DNA of 64,000 nucleotides from Phyllostachys edulis (GCA_036346405.1 CM070567.1:40901470-40965469), one strand, 5' to 3'; shown: positions 22,356-33,897, numbered from the stretch's first letter. The notes: generated by a model from the sequence alone, not told the origin. Numbers and translations are program-made.

Positions 22356-22523
22356 CTACTGTGCCATATACACATACATAGGCGCGGACACCGCTTCCAC
22401 TTCACTCACATCGTCGTTGCCGCGCTCCACATGCACCAGGGCGACGAGGTTGTCGGACGTCTCGTACAGCTGCATCGCAGAGGCCTCGTAGACCTTGATG
22501 CACTTGTACTCCTTCGCGCCGGT
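22356..22523 (-). CDS. Short GC-rich open frame inside the small LTR element (unidentified)
   Basis: 55 codons, without a start, beginning after an in-frame TGA at 22,524-22,526: EYKCIKVYEASAMQLYETSD, NLVALVHVERGNDDV and onward to a TAG. Codon third positions are mostly G or C, unlike the AT-rich LTRs around it. The composition looks like protein, not repeat. I do not recognise it. It could be a captured host exon or a chance frame. Confidence 0.3.
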   Translation of the reverse strand, partial: TGAKEYKCIKVYEASAMQLYETSDNLVALVHVERGNDDVSEVEAVSAPMYVYMAQ

Positions 22524-22751
22524 TCACCTCCTTCTTCGACACATGCCATGGCGGCGCCCTCGGCGGCGCTATGCTTGGTAGCGCCGCCGCCGCCGCTTCG
22601 CCCGCTAGCTGCCGTGCGCCACCGCCACGAGCCCATCGCTCCGTCATCGCCCGCGCCTCGCGGTCACGCGTCGCCCGAAAAGCGCACATTGCCGGCCGCG
22701 CCTGCGGCTTCTTCTTGCACCTCGCTTCCTTGTACCTTGCTCGATACTAAT

Positions 22752-23097
22752 TGTTGGGATTTCCGGAGAAAACTCACTCATTGTTTCTTCTCTAGAACAC
22801 ACACACACTGCGAAGTGAGCGCATGAGACAATTCTTTGGTGCTGCCCAAAATCTCAGCATTTTCATTGTTTCCTCCTTTGTTTTTATACACCAAGACACA
22901 AATGGCGAAGAACTAATAGCTGATCATGACTCTAATAGCTAAGCATGACTGCATTGTGCCATAACTGCCGTTCTAATGCATTACTAGCGTTCTAATGCCC
23001 ATGACTGCACAGACATGCAAACAAAACCGAAACAAAATTGAAACGTCACAAGAAAAAACAGTAAACGCAATAACCAATCATCAAGGATTATTCAACA
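22752..23097 (-). repeat. 5' LTR of upstream non-autonomous element
   Basis: 346 bp partner of 21,565-21,915, next to the PBS-like sequence. Confidence 0.88.
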
Positions 23098-23102
23098 AGT
23101 AC

Positions 23103-24017
23103 CCTCTACTCTTGGGTTAGTAGGTATGAGCACAAGATAACAAAAGACAGAAGAAGAAGATGCTGACTGCCCAAGTCTGAATATCGTATAGGTGGGCCCC
23201 CCAAGATATCCAGAAAGTCAGGGAGATGTGGTCACCTTGGAGTGATTGTAGAGAAAGTAGCAAGGATAACCGATCAAGGAAGAAGAAGATAGGGCCAAAA
23301 AGATATCTTCAATGATGCGTCTCTCTCTCTCTCTCTCTCTTTCTCTAATAGGGCAATGTTGTTTGTCTGTTTTTTTATATATAGATATGTTGTTCATTTA
23401 GTCCTTATAGTCAGGGTGAGAGCTTTCTTTTCTTTAATAATGGTGTAGATGCGATGCATGTGTATTCTGCATTTGTGCATACGTCAATGTGCACGTATAT
23501 GTGCATCATCAATGAACTAATTAAGTAATCATACATATTGTATTTGGAATCCTACTAGTTAAAGGAAGCGAAAAAGAGAACGAGGGCATGGTAGCCACGT
23601 CACCTCAATTTTTTTTAGCCGTCCGATCTCGCGCGCCTCTTCGTCCTCACTGTCCGATTTTTTTTTGGTTTACGGGCCTGCGAGGTCGCGCTCTGTTCTG
23701 CTTCCCCTCTGCCCAGGCACACCGCGCCCCCATGCCCAGCCAAATCCCCCCTGCACGCCAGGCTGTCGCCCACGCCTCTCCTCCCACGCCAGTGCCGCCT
23801 TCCTCTCGCCCATCACCCGACCCCCTCGCCCTTCCACCTCATGCCTTTGCCCGCCTCACCCCCTCCCCTCCGCCTTCCGCCCCTTCCCAGCCTCGCCCCT
23901 CAAGATCGCGCATCGCATCGCCCCACGCCCTTCATTGCCGCCCTCCGCCGCCCCTCGCTGGCCCTTCCTCCGCCGCCAACTCGGTGAACATGGTTAGAAA
24001 CACTTCTTGTGTTCAAT
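23103..24017. other. Former GSTZ upstream region and GC-rich stretch
   Basis: No gene recognised. It includes a (TC)n microsatellite at 23,320-23,345 and a C-rich segment at 23,690-23,990, whose plus-strand ORFs are rich in Pro, Ala, Ser and Arg and have no domain. The C-rich part may be a leader of the following LTR fragment or captured sequence. Confidence 0.35.
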
Positions 24018-24251
24018 TGTAATATCCTGAATCACAGTAAGAGAATTAAATGAAGTAGAGAGGGAATTAAACGAGGTTTTTCGTAAAAAGTGAAAAACAT
24101 GAGCCATTGGCTCTCGGCCCACGACATCTTGGCCCAAGGTGGCTTGTCTCCATAAAGGGGGCATGGGTTGGCGGGGGGGGGGGGCAGCCCTAACCCTTGA
24201 CCCCTCCTCCCTGTCTAGGTGCTACCCCCTGCCTCCCTGCCATGCACCAAC
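24018..24251 (+). repeat. 5' fragment of a Gypsy-type LTR
   Basis: Begins TGTAATATCCTG, the LTR-start signature seen elsewhere in the window, and contains a G-run near 24,171-24,184. It ends where another LTR end (TGTAACACCC) begins at 24,252. Similar 'ggcccatggcccaagg' sequence lies at 40,845-40,865. Confidence 0.4.
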
Positions 24252-24890
24252 TGTAACACCCTGGCTCAATACAGAGCCCATAATGCAACTACACTAACTA
24301 TCAATTCTAATATTATTTTATAATAAATTACAGCAAGCATCTCAACGATAAAACCCGTCCACGGGTCACATTAAAACAAGTATAATGATATAGCAATAAT
24401 AGATAATTAATCTCTAGGAAGCATAGCAAGATAATAATCCAAAAACAACGCAAAACCAATCGAATAAAGTCTATTGAATGAATATTCAACTCCAACCTAT
24501 CATCTAAGGTCATTCGAAACTAACAAGTCCTAAATATAATTCATCACTCTATAATAAAGGTTCTCATGTCTAATGAATCAAGTAATTGAGTGTGGGTTTG
24601 TGGTTTCAAGTGCGCTAGCCCTTCCCAAGTGAAATATTGTCAACGTTCACCTAAAAACAACAATAAAGCAAGAGTGAGTCCAAGGCTCAACATATACATA
24701 ATAAATCTATAAACAACAGTTTATCGACCATAATAAAGGCTACCATCATCATCTATCTATTTAATGTCATTCTCATACTCAAATAAACAAGTCATATTCC
24801 ATATAGATAAATTTGCACAATTTAACAATTTACTCATATATGTGAATGCACCATCATGCTCATATGCATCTCATCAGCTGATACCGACTA
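24252..24890 (-). repeat. 3' part of a Gypsy-type LTR, minus strand
   Basis: Begins TGTAACACCCTGG on the plus strand (LTR 3' end on the minus strand). It carries a GAGTCC-aa-GGCTC version (24,676-24,688) of the hairpin found at the equivalent place in two other minus-strand LTRs. It is cut off at the Copia element near 24,890. Confidence 0.45.
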
Positions 24891-24899
24891 TGGTGCAGG

Positions 24900-27800
24900 A
24901 GGAAATTTGACTATGAGTGATGGGGAGCAATAACCCTGTCAGGTCCGCATATGCCATATCTGATAATAGGGAGTGCTAAAACTGTGGGGTAGTAGGACAT
25001 CTAAGTCGTGCTTGTCCTTCTCCACATTATGGTGGTGGCTGAGCTGGAAATCGTGGAGGTCGTGGTGGTCGTGGAGGCCGAGGTGGAGATCGTGGTAGGC
25101 ATGGAGGCTGAGGTGGAGATTATGGGGTTCGTGGAAAGGGTCGAATTGACCCCAAGGCTAATATGGCCCTAATAGAGGAGAGCATGTCTGTTACTCTGAT
25201 AGGTGAGCAAGCTATGTAGTGGGAGAAGTGGCAGTAGGTAAAGGCATTGGAGACTCCTCATGATTCCACCTCATTTGTAACTTTGCCAACTACGCCCATG
25301 TGGGCGAAGGTACTCAGGTACATGCACTTGCATCTACATATAAACACTCTTATATTGATTTTATCATAGATTCAGGGGCATCCAAGCATGTCACGGGTTC
25401 ACTTAGTGTATTTGCATCTTACACTCCATACATGCATTCTGAAACTGTCCAAATAGCAGATGGAACCTCCTAGCTTATTTAGGGTGTAGGATCTGTAGAG
25501 TGCACACCATCCATTACTTTATCATCTGTTTTGCATGTTCCCCCCTTTCTAGTCAATCTTCTTTCAGTTAGTTCTATTATTGATCAATTCAAATGCACTG
25601 TCACATTTGATGAGGATTCGTGTTTGTTCTAGGAGAAGAGAAATGAGAAGAGGATTGGGACTGGAATAGGGCGTAATGGGCTATGGTATATTGATTATTA
25701 GGTTGATGCAGCATTGGCTGTGGCTGCAGGAGAAGTTGAGGGAGAAGTTTTGTTACATCATCGTTGCTTGGGACATCCGCCATTTGAGAGTCTAAGTCAG
25801 TTATACCTTGATTTGTTCAATAAAATAGACAAGAGTAAACTTGTGTGTGATGCTTGTGAGTTTGAAAAGCATACACGGTCTACATATAGTAGCATTGGTC
25901 TTCGGAGTTATGAACCTTTTATATTAATACATTCTGACGTTTGGGGTCCATGCTCAGTTACTTCTGTGAGTGGTTTTAAGTGGTTTATCACATTTATTTA
26001 TTGCTATGCTTCTATGACTTGGATTTATATGATGAAGCACAAGAACGAGGTCCTTCGGTGTTTTCAGGACTTCCATAGGATGGTTGCTACTCAATTTGAT
26101 GCAAATATTTGGATTCTCCAAATAGACAATGGAACTGAGTATGTTAACAAGGATACTTCATTAGACTACTTATCCTGGAACACCACCTCAGAATGGATTG
26201 GCTAAAAGGAAGAATCAACATTTGTTGGAGATAGCACGTTCACTCATATTTCAGATGAATGTGCCAAAGGGATTGTGGAGCGAGGCAGTGATGATGGCAA
26301 CGCATCTCATCAATCGCATGTCGTCTCGAATACTTGGGATGAAATCTCCAACTGGACTTCTTTTGGGTCAGCGGGAGATCAAGGTGCCTTCTAAGGTGTT
26401 TGGTTGTGTGTGCTTTGTACGGGATCATCGACCAGCGGTTGGCAAGCTGGATCTGCAGGCATTGAAGTATATTTTTATAGGTTATTCATCAAGTCAGAAG
26501 GACTATAGATGTTGGAACCTAGTTGAGTGAAGGTTGTTCGTCAGTATGGATGTGAGAATTCTGGGAGTTTGAGTCGTACTATATGAGTGAAGGTACACTT
26601 GGTCAGTTTTTGGATGAGTTATCTTCTATCACTAAGGTTGAAAATCGAGAGGGTGAGAACAAGGAGTGTGATAATCAACAAGAAAAAGTCATTGTGGCCA
26701 TGCCCAAGCCTAACAAAATATGCAAAAGATGTGATAGCCCCAAAACAATTGAAGGTTTATCAACGAAGGCGCTTTGGGAAACATGGGAAGAAGCAAAGGG
26801 ACAAGCAGCCAGCACCCGAGCCACCAGCGGAGCTCACAGAGGCGCAACTAGAATAGCCATAGCCTAAACAGCTGGCCTTGCCAGTTGATTCAGTCCCAAA
26901 TCCATCCTCCTCGGGTCTCTCTCCATTAAGTTCCTTGCCTCCCCTTGGGACGAGTGGTAATGTTCCTTCTAATCACTCTCATCTAGAGTTACCACTTGTG
27001 CAACGTAGGAAAAGTAGAGCTAATGCCAGAAAGCCTCCAGTCCGGTATGGTTTTGAGCATGACATTGCACATTTCATCTCATATTCTCATATCTCACCTG
27101 CATACAAAGCATTCATTGCATCTTGTTCCAAAGAACTGGCGAGCTGCTAAACAAGATCCTAAGTGGAAGGATGTCATAAAGGAGGAGCTTAGTGCACTTG
27201 AGAAGAACAAGACATGATATCTTGTTCCACTTCCAGTAAGAAACATGGCAGTAGGATGCAAATGGGTGTTTACGATTAAGCGAACTACTGAAGGTAAGAT
27301 AGAGGGATACAAGGCACAATTGGTTACAAAAGGTTATAGTCAAACATATATAATAGATTATAACGAGACCTTTGCACTAGTGGCGAAGATGAGCATGGTA
27401 AGAACGTTGATCTCCTGTGCAACTAATTTTGGATGACTCCTACATCAGTTGGATGTGAAGAATGCTTTTCTACATGGTGATTTATAAGAGAATGTATACA
27501 AGGAGATTCCTCCAAGCTTTGAGAACTGACAGACTGATGAGAAGGTATATGTAAACTCAAGAAATCTTTATACGGTCTGAAGCAGTCTCCAAGGAAGTGG
27601 TTTGATAGATTCAGATGTGCAGTTTGTAGTATGGTCTATTCTCAGTGCAACAGAGATCATACCGTGTTTTATCGGCATGGAGGATCACATATCATCATAT
27701 TGGAAGTCTATGTTGATGATATTGTGATCATTGGAGATGACACTGGAGAAATCAAAGTTTGAAAGAAAAGACTGGGAGAGGCATTTGAGGTGAAAGATCT

Positions 27801-28537
27801 TGGAGCTCTTCGATACTTTCTTGGGATTGAGATTGCCTGTTCTTCCAAGGGTATAATTCTCTCCCAAAGGAAGTATGTCCTTGATCTGCTGGTAGAAACA
27901 GGTATGCTTGGGTGTCGCCCTATTACTTCACATATTGATAGGAATCACAAGCTATGTGCTAAGTCAAGGTATCCAGTTGACAAGGAAGCTTACCAAAGGA
28001 TTGTTGGACGTCTCATCTATTTATGCCATATAAGACCTGATATTTCATATGCAGTGAGTGTGGTTAGTCGATATATACATGATCCCAGAGAAGGATATAT
28101 GGATACTGTCTATCGAATCATACAGTATTTGAAGAGTAGCCCTGTGAATGACCTTTGGTTTAGGAAGAATCAACATCTAGATGTGGAAGGGTATTGCGAG
28201 GCTGATTGGGCGAGTAGTGTGGACGATAGGATGTCTACATCTGGATATTGCATCTTTGTGGGAGGTAACCTTGTGTTATAGAGTAGTAAGAAGCAAAAGG
28301 TTGTGGCTCGGTCTGCTACAGAGGTAGAGTACAGAGCAATGACATTGAGTGCGAGTGAAATGATATGGATGAAGGGTTTATTGTCTGAGCTTCGAGTATA
28401 GAGGAATAATCTCTTGGTGTTACATTATGACAACAAATCTGCAATCAACAATGCAAACAATCCAGTACAGCATGATCGTTCCAAGCACGTTGAGATTGAT
28501 AGGTTCTTCATCAAGGAGAAGCTCGATGGCGGGATGT
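24900..28537 (+). pseudogene. Copia gag-pol remnant (zinc knuckle, protease, integrase, RT, RNase H)
   Basis: In order: CCHC knuckle (near 24,965-25,015) followed by an RGG-rich stretch (25,030-25,140); aspartic protease around IIDSGASKHVTG (25,360-25,395); GAG-pre-integrase HHCC (25,750-25,880; HHRCLGHPP, CDACEFEKH); integrase core (HSDVWGPC, IDNGTEYVN); linker with ARKPPVRYGFEHDIAHFIS (about 27,020-27,080); RT with YVDDIVIIGDD (about 27,705); RNase H with ADWASSVDD (about 28,205). There are many stops and frameshifts; the C-terminal end resumes at 31,608 after the solo LTR. Confidence 0.9.
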
Positions 28538-29112
28538 TGTAGTTAGTAGGGAGAAAATTCACCATTTGGATATATTTGAATTTAATTCAAAAGCTTAAAT
28601 ATGGACTTTGGATATCAAAATAATTTAATATGATTAAAATCAACATAAACAATGGTCAAAATTATTTTATTTGGATTCTATGTGCTTGGATATATTTTCT
28701 AGAATTTTTCCAAGTTCATTTGCAATTTTCTATTGCCATTTGGAATTTCTGCTAATTTCTAGAAAGGAAAACCAATTAAAAATCTCAGAAATAGTTTTGG
28801 GCCTAAACCCATTTCCTCTTCCTCGGCCTAACCTTTGTCTTGGCCTAGTTCTCCATGTAGCGTCTTATTTGCCTCCCATGACATCACAGGCCCGCATGTC
28901 GGCATCTCTCTCTTGCGTCTTGTGACCATTGCTTTGCCGTCGACCCACAATTTGTCTTTGTTTCTGCCTGGACTCAGCAGAGTTTCTCTTCTTTGTCATT
29001 TGGGTCCGTATTGTACGCCATCGTCGTCTTCATCGCGGACTCCTCCTTCCTTTTCCGCACCGCCGCGTGATTCTCCATCGCCGTATCCGTTCCAGACTCC
29101 CTTGGCCGCCGT

Positions 29113-29124
29113 GTATAAAAGGGA
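29113..29124 (+). promoter_or_regulatory. TATA box of the solo LTR
   Basis: TATAAAAGGGAG, followed by a GC-rich stretch (CAGCCCTAGCCGCC), the usual layout of an LTR transcription start. Confidence 0.5.
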
Positions 29125-30884
29125 GGGTACCCCCTGGACCTCCGCATCCCAGCCCTAGCCGCCGAATCGCCAACGTGAAACCCTAGCCGTTGGAATCGCT
29201 TGAGGAAGCAATCTTGCCACCGCAACTCCGATGAGCTTCATCTCTGCCGTCAGTGCCGCTCGAGCTCCATCGTCGCCGCCGTCGGCATCGCACAGAGCTG
29301 CGCTACCTCGTGGTCGCCTTCGTTTCGCCAGAGGACCACCGGAGGACAGATCCTGTCGTGCCCGAATCCTCTCCGCCGCTTCGACCTTGTCACCGGCCGC
29401 CATAGTTGTCCACTACCACCCGTGAGCACACTAACGTGTTCGCCTTCACACCCTCTACCTCCTAGTACCACCCACCTTTGGTATAGCATCGCTGTCACGG
29501 GAAGCCATCGGGAACCGAAGCCTTGCTTGCCATTGCCGTCGGCCTCGTCATCGCCATTTCGTGACCATGTCGACTTTAACGCTCATGTGGTGTACGTGGT
29601 GGTTGAAGGCCTTCATCGACACCGCGTGCCACCTCACTCCAGCCCTAGATCCATCGGTTTGGTAGACTTGGTCTACCGTGAACCCAGCCGCTGACATGTG
29701 GGTCCCACATGTCAGATTTTCTTTTTATTTATCTTATTCTGGAAAATTCTTTGCTAACATCAGCATTGCGCAATAATCCGATTTTTCTATTAAGAAATAA
29801 TTCGGAAATTCAGAATATTCCAAATTAGGGTTTTCTTTTAGATTCAAATTTCCAAAGCTCATATCTTTTGCATCCGAACTCCGATTGAGCCCATTCAAAT
29901 TTCTAAATTCAAAGATCTATTTATATGATATTTTTATTTAATTTTTAGAGTTTGTCTTGCCTCTGTTATTTATTTATTTTGTTTGTTTGCTTCGTTTGCG
30001 AGTAAACGTTGATATTTCGTGAAGATTTGAAGAAGAAGGAACATCTCAAGAGCAAGATCAGTACCTAGACCTATTTCAAGACAAGTTATACCTTGGATCA
30101 TATTGAACCCAGTTTTCAAAAGTTATATTGATACAAATTATTGCATTTACTTTAAGTATTTATTTAAATGCTTTTGGGTATAGTTATTAATCCAATTTGT
30201 TATATCCACACTTGTCTATTGTTATGTCATAATCTTTTGTCACCCTAAATTGGTTTATTTAGTTTTTATTATCGTAGTACCAATGTGGGTTGGTTAGATA
30301 CGATTAGTCTGCTTAGCCATACTACGAGTCATCAATTCATGTAAGTTGAATTATAAACTTGACTAAGTGATTATGGAACTATGTGATAAAACTGTGTGTA
30401 CTATGTGCTATTACTCGTTGATGGCATGTGTTGCACTTAACCAACAGAGTGTGAAAGGATTTAGACAGAGGCAAGTGGTGCTGTGTGCTATTTTGGTGGA
30501 ACTGTGTGCATAGGGATTTATAGTAGAAATTTGGAAGTCTTGTCTTAGTCAATTAAGGACTTAACTTTATACGCCATTGAACTAAGTCTTACTGTACGAC
30601 CACATGTCTGGTATGGGATGGGTCTAACTTAGTAAGTTATGGATTTTTGACATTGTTACTCAGGTAGTAGGTTAGGCTGTGTTGCATGGGTGGAGGTGTG
30701 CTACCAAGTAGTCACATCACGGGCGGTTCGCCGTGTCCCTATCCAACGGTGTGTGTTATGCCAAAGCACTGTGTTAGGGCTGGTATGACGACAAAGTACA
30801 CTGGGAGTAGCAATGCTTGAGATGAAGTTTCTGAAACGTTTTGTTATGATTAGTGCTTGTAACACTAGTTGTATCATGTGGGTA

Positions 30885-30958
30885 AAGTGTACAACCTCTG
30901 TAGAGTGTTAAATTAATCTATTCGAATAGTCGCGTCCGCGGTCATGGACATGCTCGGG
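30885..30958 (+). promoter_or_regulatory. Conserved LTR block with CTATTCGAATAG
   Basis: TACAACCTCTGTAGAGTG, then the palindrome at 30,918-30,929, then TGGACATGCTC. Same order as the blocks at 1336, 41,948 and 55,170 (those on the minus strand). Confidence 0.5.
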
Positions 30959-31224
30959 GATTTCACACAAGGGGTAGATTTTCATAAAATAATTGGGAAG
31001 GGAGCTGTGTGATCTAAGTTATATGGCTGTGTGAATAACTTGATTACACTATGTGTCTTTGTGAAATCAAACTGTTAAATTAATATTGTTATTTGCTTTA
31101 CTTTATGCTTTGAATCTATTATTTGTATTCCCATTGCAAATGTTGCATTTCTGCAAAAGAACCACAGAAGTCATTCTTTTGGAATAAACCATCATGTATA
31201 ATTACATTCTGCGGTATGACTTGC

Positions 31225-31242
31225 GAGTACAGTTGTGTACTC
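31225..31242 (+). promoter_or_regulatory. Conserved LTR hairpin GAGTAC...GTACTC
   Basis: Perfect 6-bp stem with a 6-base loop. The same stem is found at 41,543-41,560 (loop acaact) and 54,861-54,880 (8-base loop) at a corresponding distance from the LTR 3' end. Confidence 0.45.
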
Positions 31243-31722
31243 ATGCTTGATATAATCAATCAACAGAAGTGGAGGAGTCATCGCCTGCTTTCGAGGAGGA
31301 GTTCAACGAAGGTGGTTGATCATTAGGGTCTTGATCCCAGTCGGTTGCCTGTGGCGAATTGATTTGATTCCACTGAAGTTATTTGTTCCGCTGCTATTTA
31401 ATTCTCTGTCAGCTCTGCGTGGCTTAATAAGTGTAAACTCGACCATAAGGTCAAAACCATCATTTGTTAATCAAATTACTCATTTATTCTATTAATCGTC
31501 TTGTGTGGATCGATATTCATCTATGTTGACACTGTGTGCACTAGCGTGATCCTGGATTAGTGCATTATACACAGAGGGTCCAGAATTGCATTTTTTTGGT
31601 CCCGACAGATGTTGAAGTTGGAGTATGTAAGTCTGGTGTATAGTTGGTTGGCTATATCACTAAAGAGTTAGGTCCTAGCGATGGTGCTACGATTGATATT
31701 TTTGGCCCATCTTGAGGGGGAG

Positions 31723-31848
31723 TGTTGGTGAGTTCGTATTAAAATCTAATAGATAAGTTGTATTAATGTTGGATTCGATCTCTAGACTATAAATAAAAGG
31801 TGTAGGTCCGGTAAGACTACACACAAAATTATTTCCCTAATTACTACA
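31723..31848 (+). repeat. 3' LTR of plus-strand Copia
   Basis: TGTTGGTGAGTTCG...TTACTACA, 126 bp, preceded by GAGGGGGAG. It contains a TATAAATAAAAGG box and resembles the LTRs at 10,884, 15,137 and 62,121. Confidence 0.88.
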
Positions 31849-32013
31849 CTATTTTCTTTTTCAGAATTTGGACATCACTAGTTCAAGAAACACAGCTGAC
31901 TAACAAAGCTGGGAGCTTTGACAACCGAACATGCATAATCATATGGCAGTTTGTGATGATCGGCGGGTTTGTGCGGCACAATCAAGCACCAAGGCTAAAA
32001 TCAATACCCCCAC
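31849..32013 (-). other. Remnant of intron 1 of second GSTZ copy
   Basis: Sequence between the Copia LTR end and the exon 1 donor (GTGGGGG on the minus strand). No other feature seen. Confidence 0.5.
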
Positions 32014-32113
32014 CTTTGAGGTTGAGGGCGATCCGGACCCGGTGGGAGCAGGAGCTGAACCATTTGCTGTACAGGATCGGCTTCGCTGCCGCCGCCGATG
32101 ACGCCTACGCCAT
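32014..32113 (-). pseudogene. GSTZ: Second GSTZ copy: exon 1 relic with nonsense codon
   Basis: Minus strand ATG at 32,113, then MA-stop-ASSAAAAKPILY and KWFSSCSHRVRIALNLKG, ending at a GT donor in the same phase as the other copy. Codon 3 is TAG where the first copy has TAC (Tyr). No later exon of this copy is in the window; the Copia element begins 165 bp into the intron. The SSCSHRVRIALNLKG motif is unchanged. The spacing (about 10.6 kb between exon 1s, same strand) fits an old tandem pair. Confidence 0.9.
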
Positions 32114-33539
32114 GCTGCCTCCTCCTCAATTTCTCCCAATTAACTCGCAGATGAAAGTCGGAGGAGTATATAGGCGATGGACAGGTGATTTTTTTTCTTC
32201 TTGAACCCGCCGGACAAGTGAAAATGTTCCACATGACGTCATGGGCTCATGGCCACATGCATGGCTCTTCCTCCCTTCAGTAAACGGCTGAGGGGAATTT
32301 TACGTTAAAACGATAATTTCGCGTGAAAGTTTGCGAGAATTTTACAGGACTCAGGGCAACTCGTTCAAAATTTGTACCGGAATTCCCTGCTGCAGACTGG
32401 CGCCTTCGTTGCTCACTAAATACATATGATCGATGTCACTCTGAGACAAGAAATAAAAAGGGGAAATTGAGTATTTGCCAATCGATTTAACCGCCCCATA
32501 TCCGCAAGGAGCAATACAAAATGCAGTTGCTTCAGTAATGTTATCAAGTACTACTCACTCCATCCTCTATAAAGTCAAGTGATGCGTTTTCCTGCACCCA
32601 AAAAAAATGCATCAGTCTATTGCGGCTAAATGTTTTGTTCCGGTGGCGGACCCATGATTTACACGATGAGTGTTCGGAGTTAGCAAAATATACTTCAGTG
32701 GAAAAGATCAAGGTTAACAATATAACAAACCAAAGTATATATTGTTCTTACTACAGACAACATCTCAAAATAATTTTAGAGAATTCAGAAAAATAATTAA
32801 GAAAAACTATAATTTCACTCGATGATTCTTCCTGCCTTTGACACATGAAGTGGTGTACCTCAAATGCATATGTTGCTCATGATCCATCAAACAATAATTA
32901 ATAGAGTATAAATCTATGTAGACAATCTCTAGCTAAATAAACATTCAAGGACCTTAATGCATTGCTTGACAACTTTTAAATATTAGTGCTTCATCAACAT
33001 AAGACTGCACTAAGAACTTCCTCATCTACATACAAACTAAGGAGCATGCAGAAGGGATATGGTGTATTGGTTTGCTTACATAGACTGTCACAGTCAATGT
33101 AGTTGTTCTTGACACAACAGAAAAATACAATTTAAAATCAACAAAAAAAGAATTGGGATTTTGGATCGTGATGCACCCGTTGGCTCCTCCCTCTGCCTAC
33201 TATTGCTACTTGTTGTTAGGACGGGATCCACCAGCGCACCACCCGCCATACCCTCACTTAGGCCCCCATGGCCACCCGCACCGCCCTGCTTGATATGACT
33301 TAAGATGCGTGCCTATCATGTCAGTTTGTCCTGATCTTCTGTCGTAGGAGAAATTCGATAACTTAAGTTGTGACGTTGACGAAGAGGTGGATAACCACGA
33401 TCCAGCCGAGACTAGCAAACTTCACAATCGCTACACTGCTTCTCGATTGGTTACCAACTATGTCAAACACAATTGGCCAATGTACTATCCCATTTAATAA
33501 TTTTAGTACAATGGCGACGGAGATTCATCAGTAGCATTT
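32114..33539. other. Upstream region of the GSTZ relic, with possible small repeat remnants
   Basis: No gene recognised. CTCACTCCATCCTCTATAAA near 32,564-32,583 resembles the CTCCCTCCGTCC terminus of Stowaway-type MITEs, and ggtggcggacccatgattt near 32,642 resembles a common plant repeat terminus. Neither has a visible partner, so I do not call elements. Confidence 0.3.
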
Positions 33540-33797
33540 TTGAGCGCGGAGATGGAGGTGGGTGCAAATGGTGACGGAAGTGTGGTCAACGCCGGTGAGG
33601 TACTTGTTCCTTTTTTGCAGGTTTACCGTGTTGTCAGCGCGGCGATTGGATCAAGGTTTTGGCAATTGCAAGAGGGTGATTCTTCTGATGATGATGATAC
33701 CATCTTGGCGGAGATGACAGCTAAAATGAATTCGGAAATTCGGTCGTCAGACTAGTTGACGTTGCTAAAGAAGATCAAGGGAAGGGAGATCAACTTT

Positions 33798-33897
33798 ACA
33801 TCTCATCTAGTTCTTGTAGTTCGTTCCAGGTTGGTTTTAGGGAGGGTTCATCTCATCTAGTTCTTGTAGTTCATTCTAGGTTGGTTTTAGGGAGGGC
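33798..33897 (+). repeat. Tandem repeat of about 50 bp in the LINE 5' region
   Basis: Two adjacent copies of 'atctcatctagttcttgtag' plus about 30 bp (ttc(g/a)tt..aggttggttttagggaggg), differing at a few bases. The position suggests the LINE 5' UTR or early ORF1. Confidence 0.7.

Larger units (their letters stand above)
21565..23097 (-). mobile_element. Small non-autonomous LTR retrotransposon upstream of GSTZ
   Basis: Two direct repeats (21,565-21,915 and 22,752-23,097), TGTTGGGATTT...ATTCAACA, flanked by a perfect 5-bp duplication AGTAC (21,560-21,564 and 23,098-23,102). On the minus strand the upper LTR is followed by a weak tRNA-Met-like PBS (TTAGTATCGAGC, near 22,739-22,750), and the lower one is preceded by a purine tract (ATTAGGGGTG). 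The 836-bp interior has no retroviral domain. It sits about 180 bp upstream of the GSTZ ATG and would separate the gene from its promoter. Confidence 0.9.
28538..31607 (+). repeat. 3.07-kb solo LTR (Gypsy-type) in the Copia RNase H region
   Basis: Starts TGTAGTTAG, ends GGTCCCGACA, flanked by a perfect 5-bp duplication GATGT (28,533-28,537 and 31,608-31,612). It contains a TATA box followed by a GC-rich leader, the CTATTCGAATAG block (30,918-30,929) and the GAGTAC hairpin (31,225-31,242). There is no PBS, polypurine tract or coding domain, so it is a solo LTR left by LTR-LTR recombination. ORFs at 28,671-29,694 are not genes. Confidence 0.88.
24890..31848 (+). mobile_element. Plus-strand Copia retrotransposon, 5' truncated, interrupted by a solo LTR
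   Basis: Gag zinc knuckle, protease, integrase, RT and RNase H follow in Copia order, then a polypurine tract (GAGGGGGAG) and a 126-bp 3' LTR (31,723-31,848). No 5' LTR or PBS is found; the left end merges into an LTR fragment near 24,890. RNase H is split by the solo LTR at 28,538-31,607. LTR sequence and proteins place it in the same family as the minus-strand element in GSTZ intron 6. It lies in what was intron 1 of the second GSTZ copy. Confidence 0.88.

Noticed and set aside
23588..24022. GC-rich ORFs (Pro/Ala/Ser/Arg-rich) as a host exon
   Set aside because: No recognisable domain or splice partners; composition explains the open frames. Kept only as an unexplained GC-rich stretch.
27685..27867. 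Minus-strand ORFs over the Copia and LINE RT regions
   Set aside because: Antisense shadows of the plus-strand RT frames, which show catalytic motifs.
32564..32583. Stowaway-type MITE terminus
   Set aside because: Only one imperfect end is visible; no inverted partner or TA duplication found.
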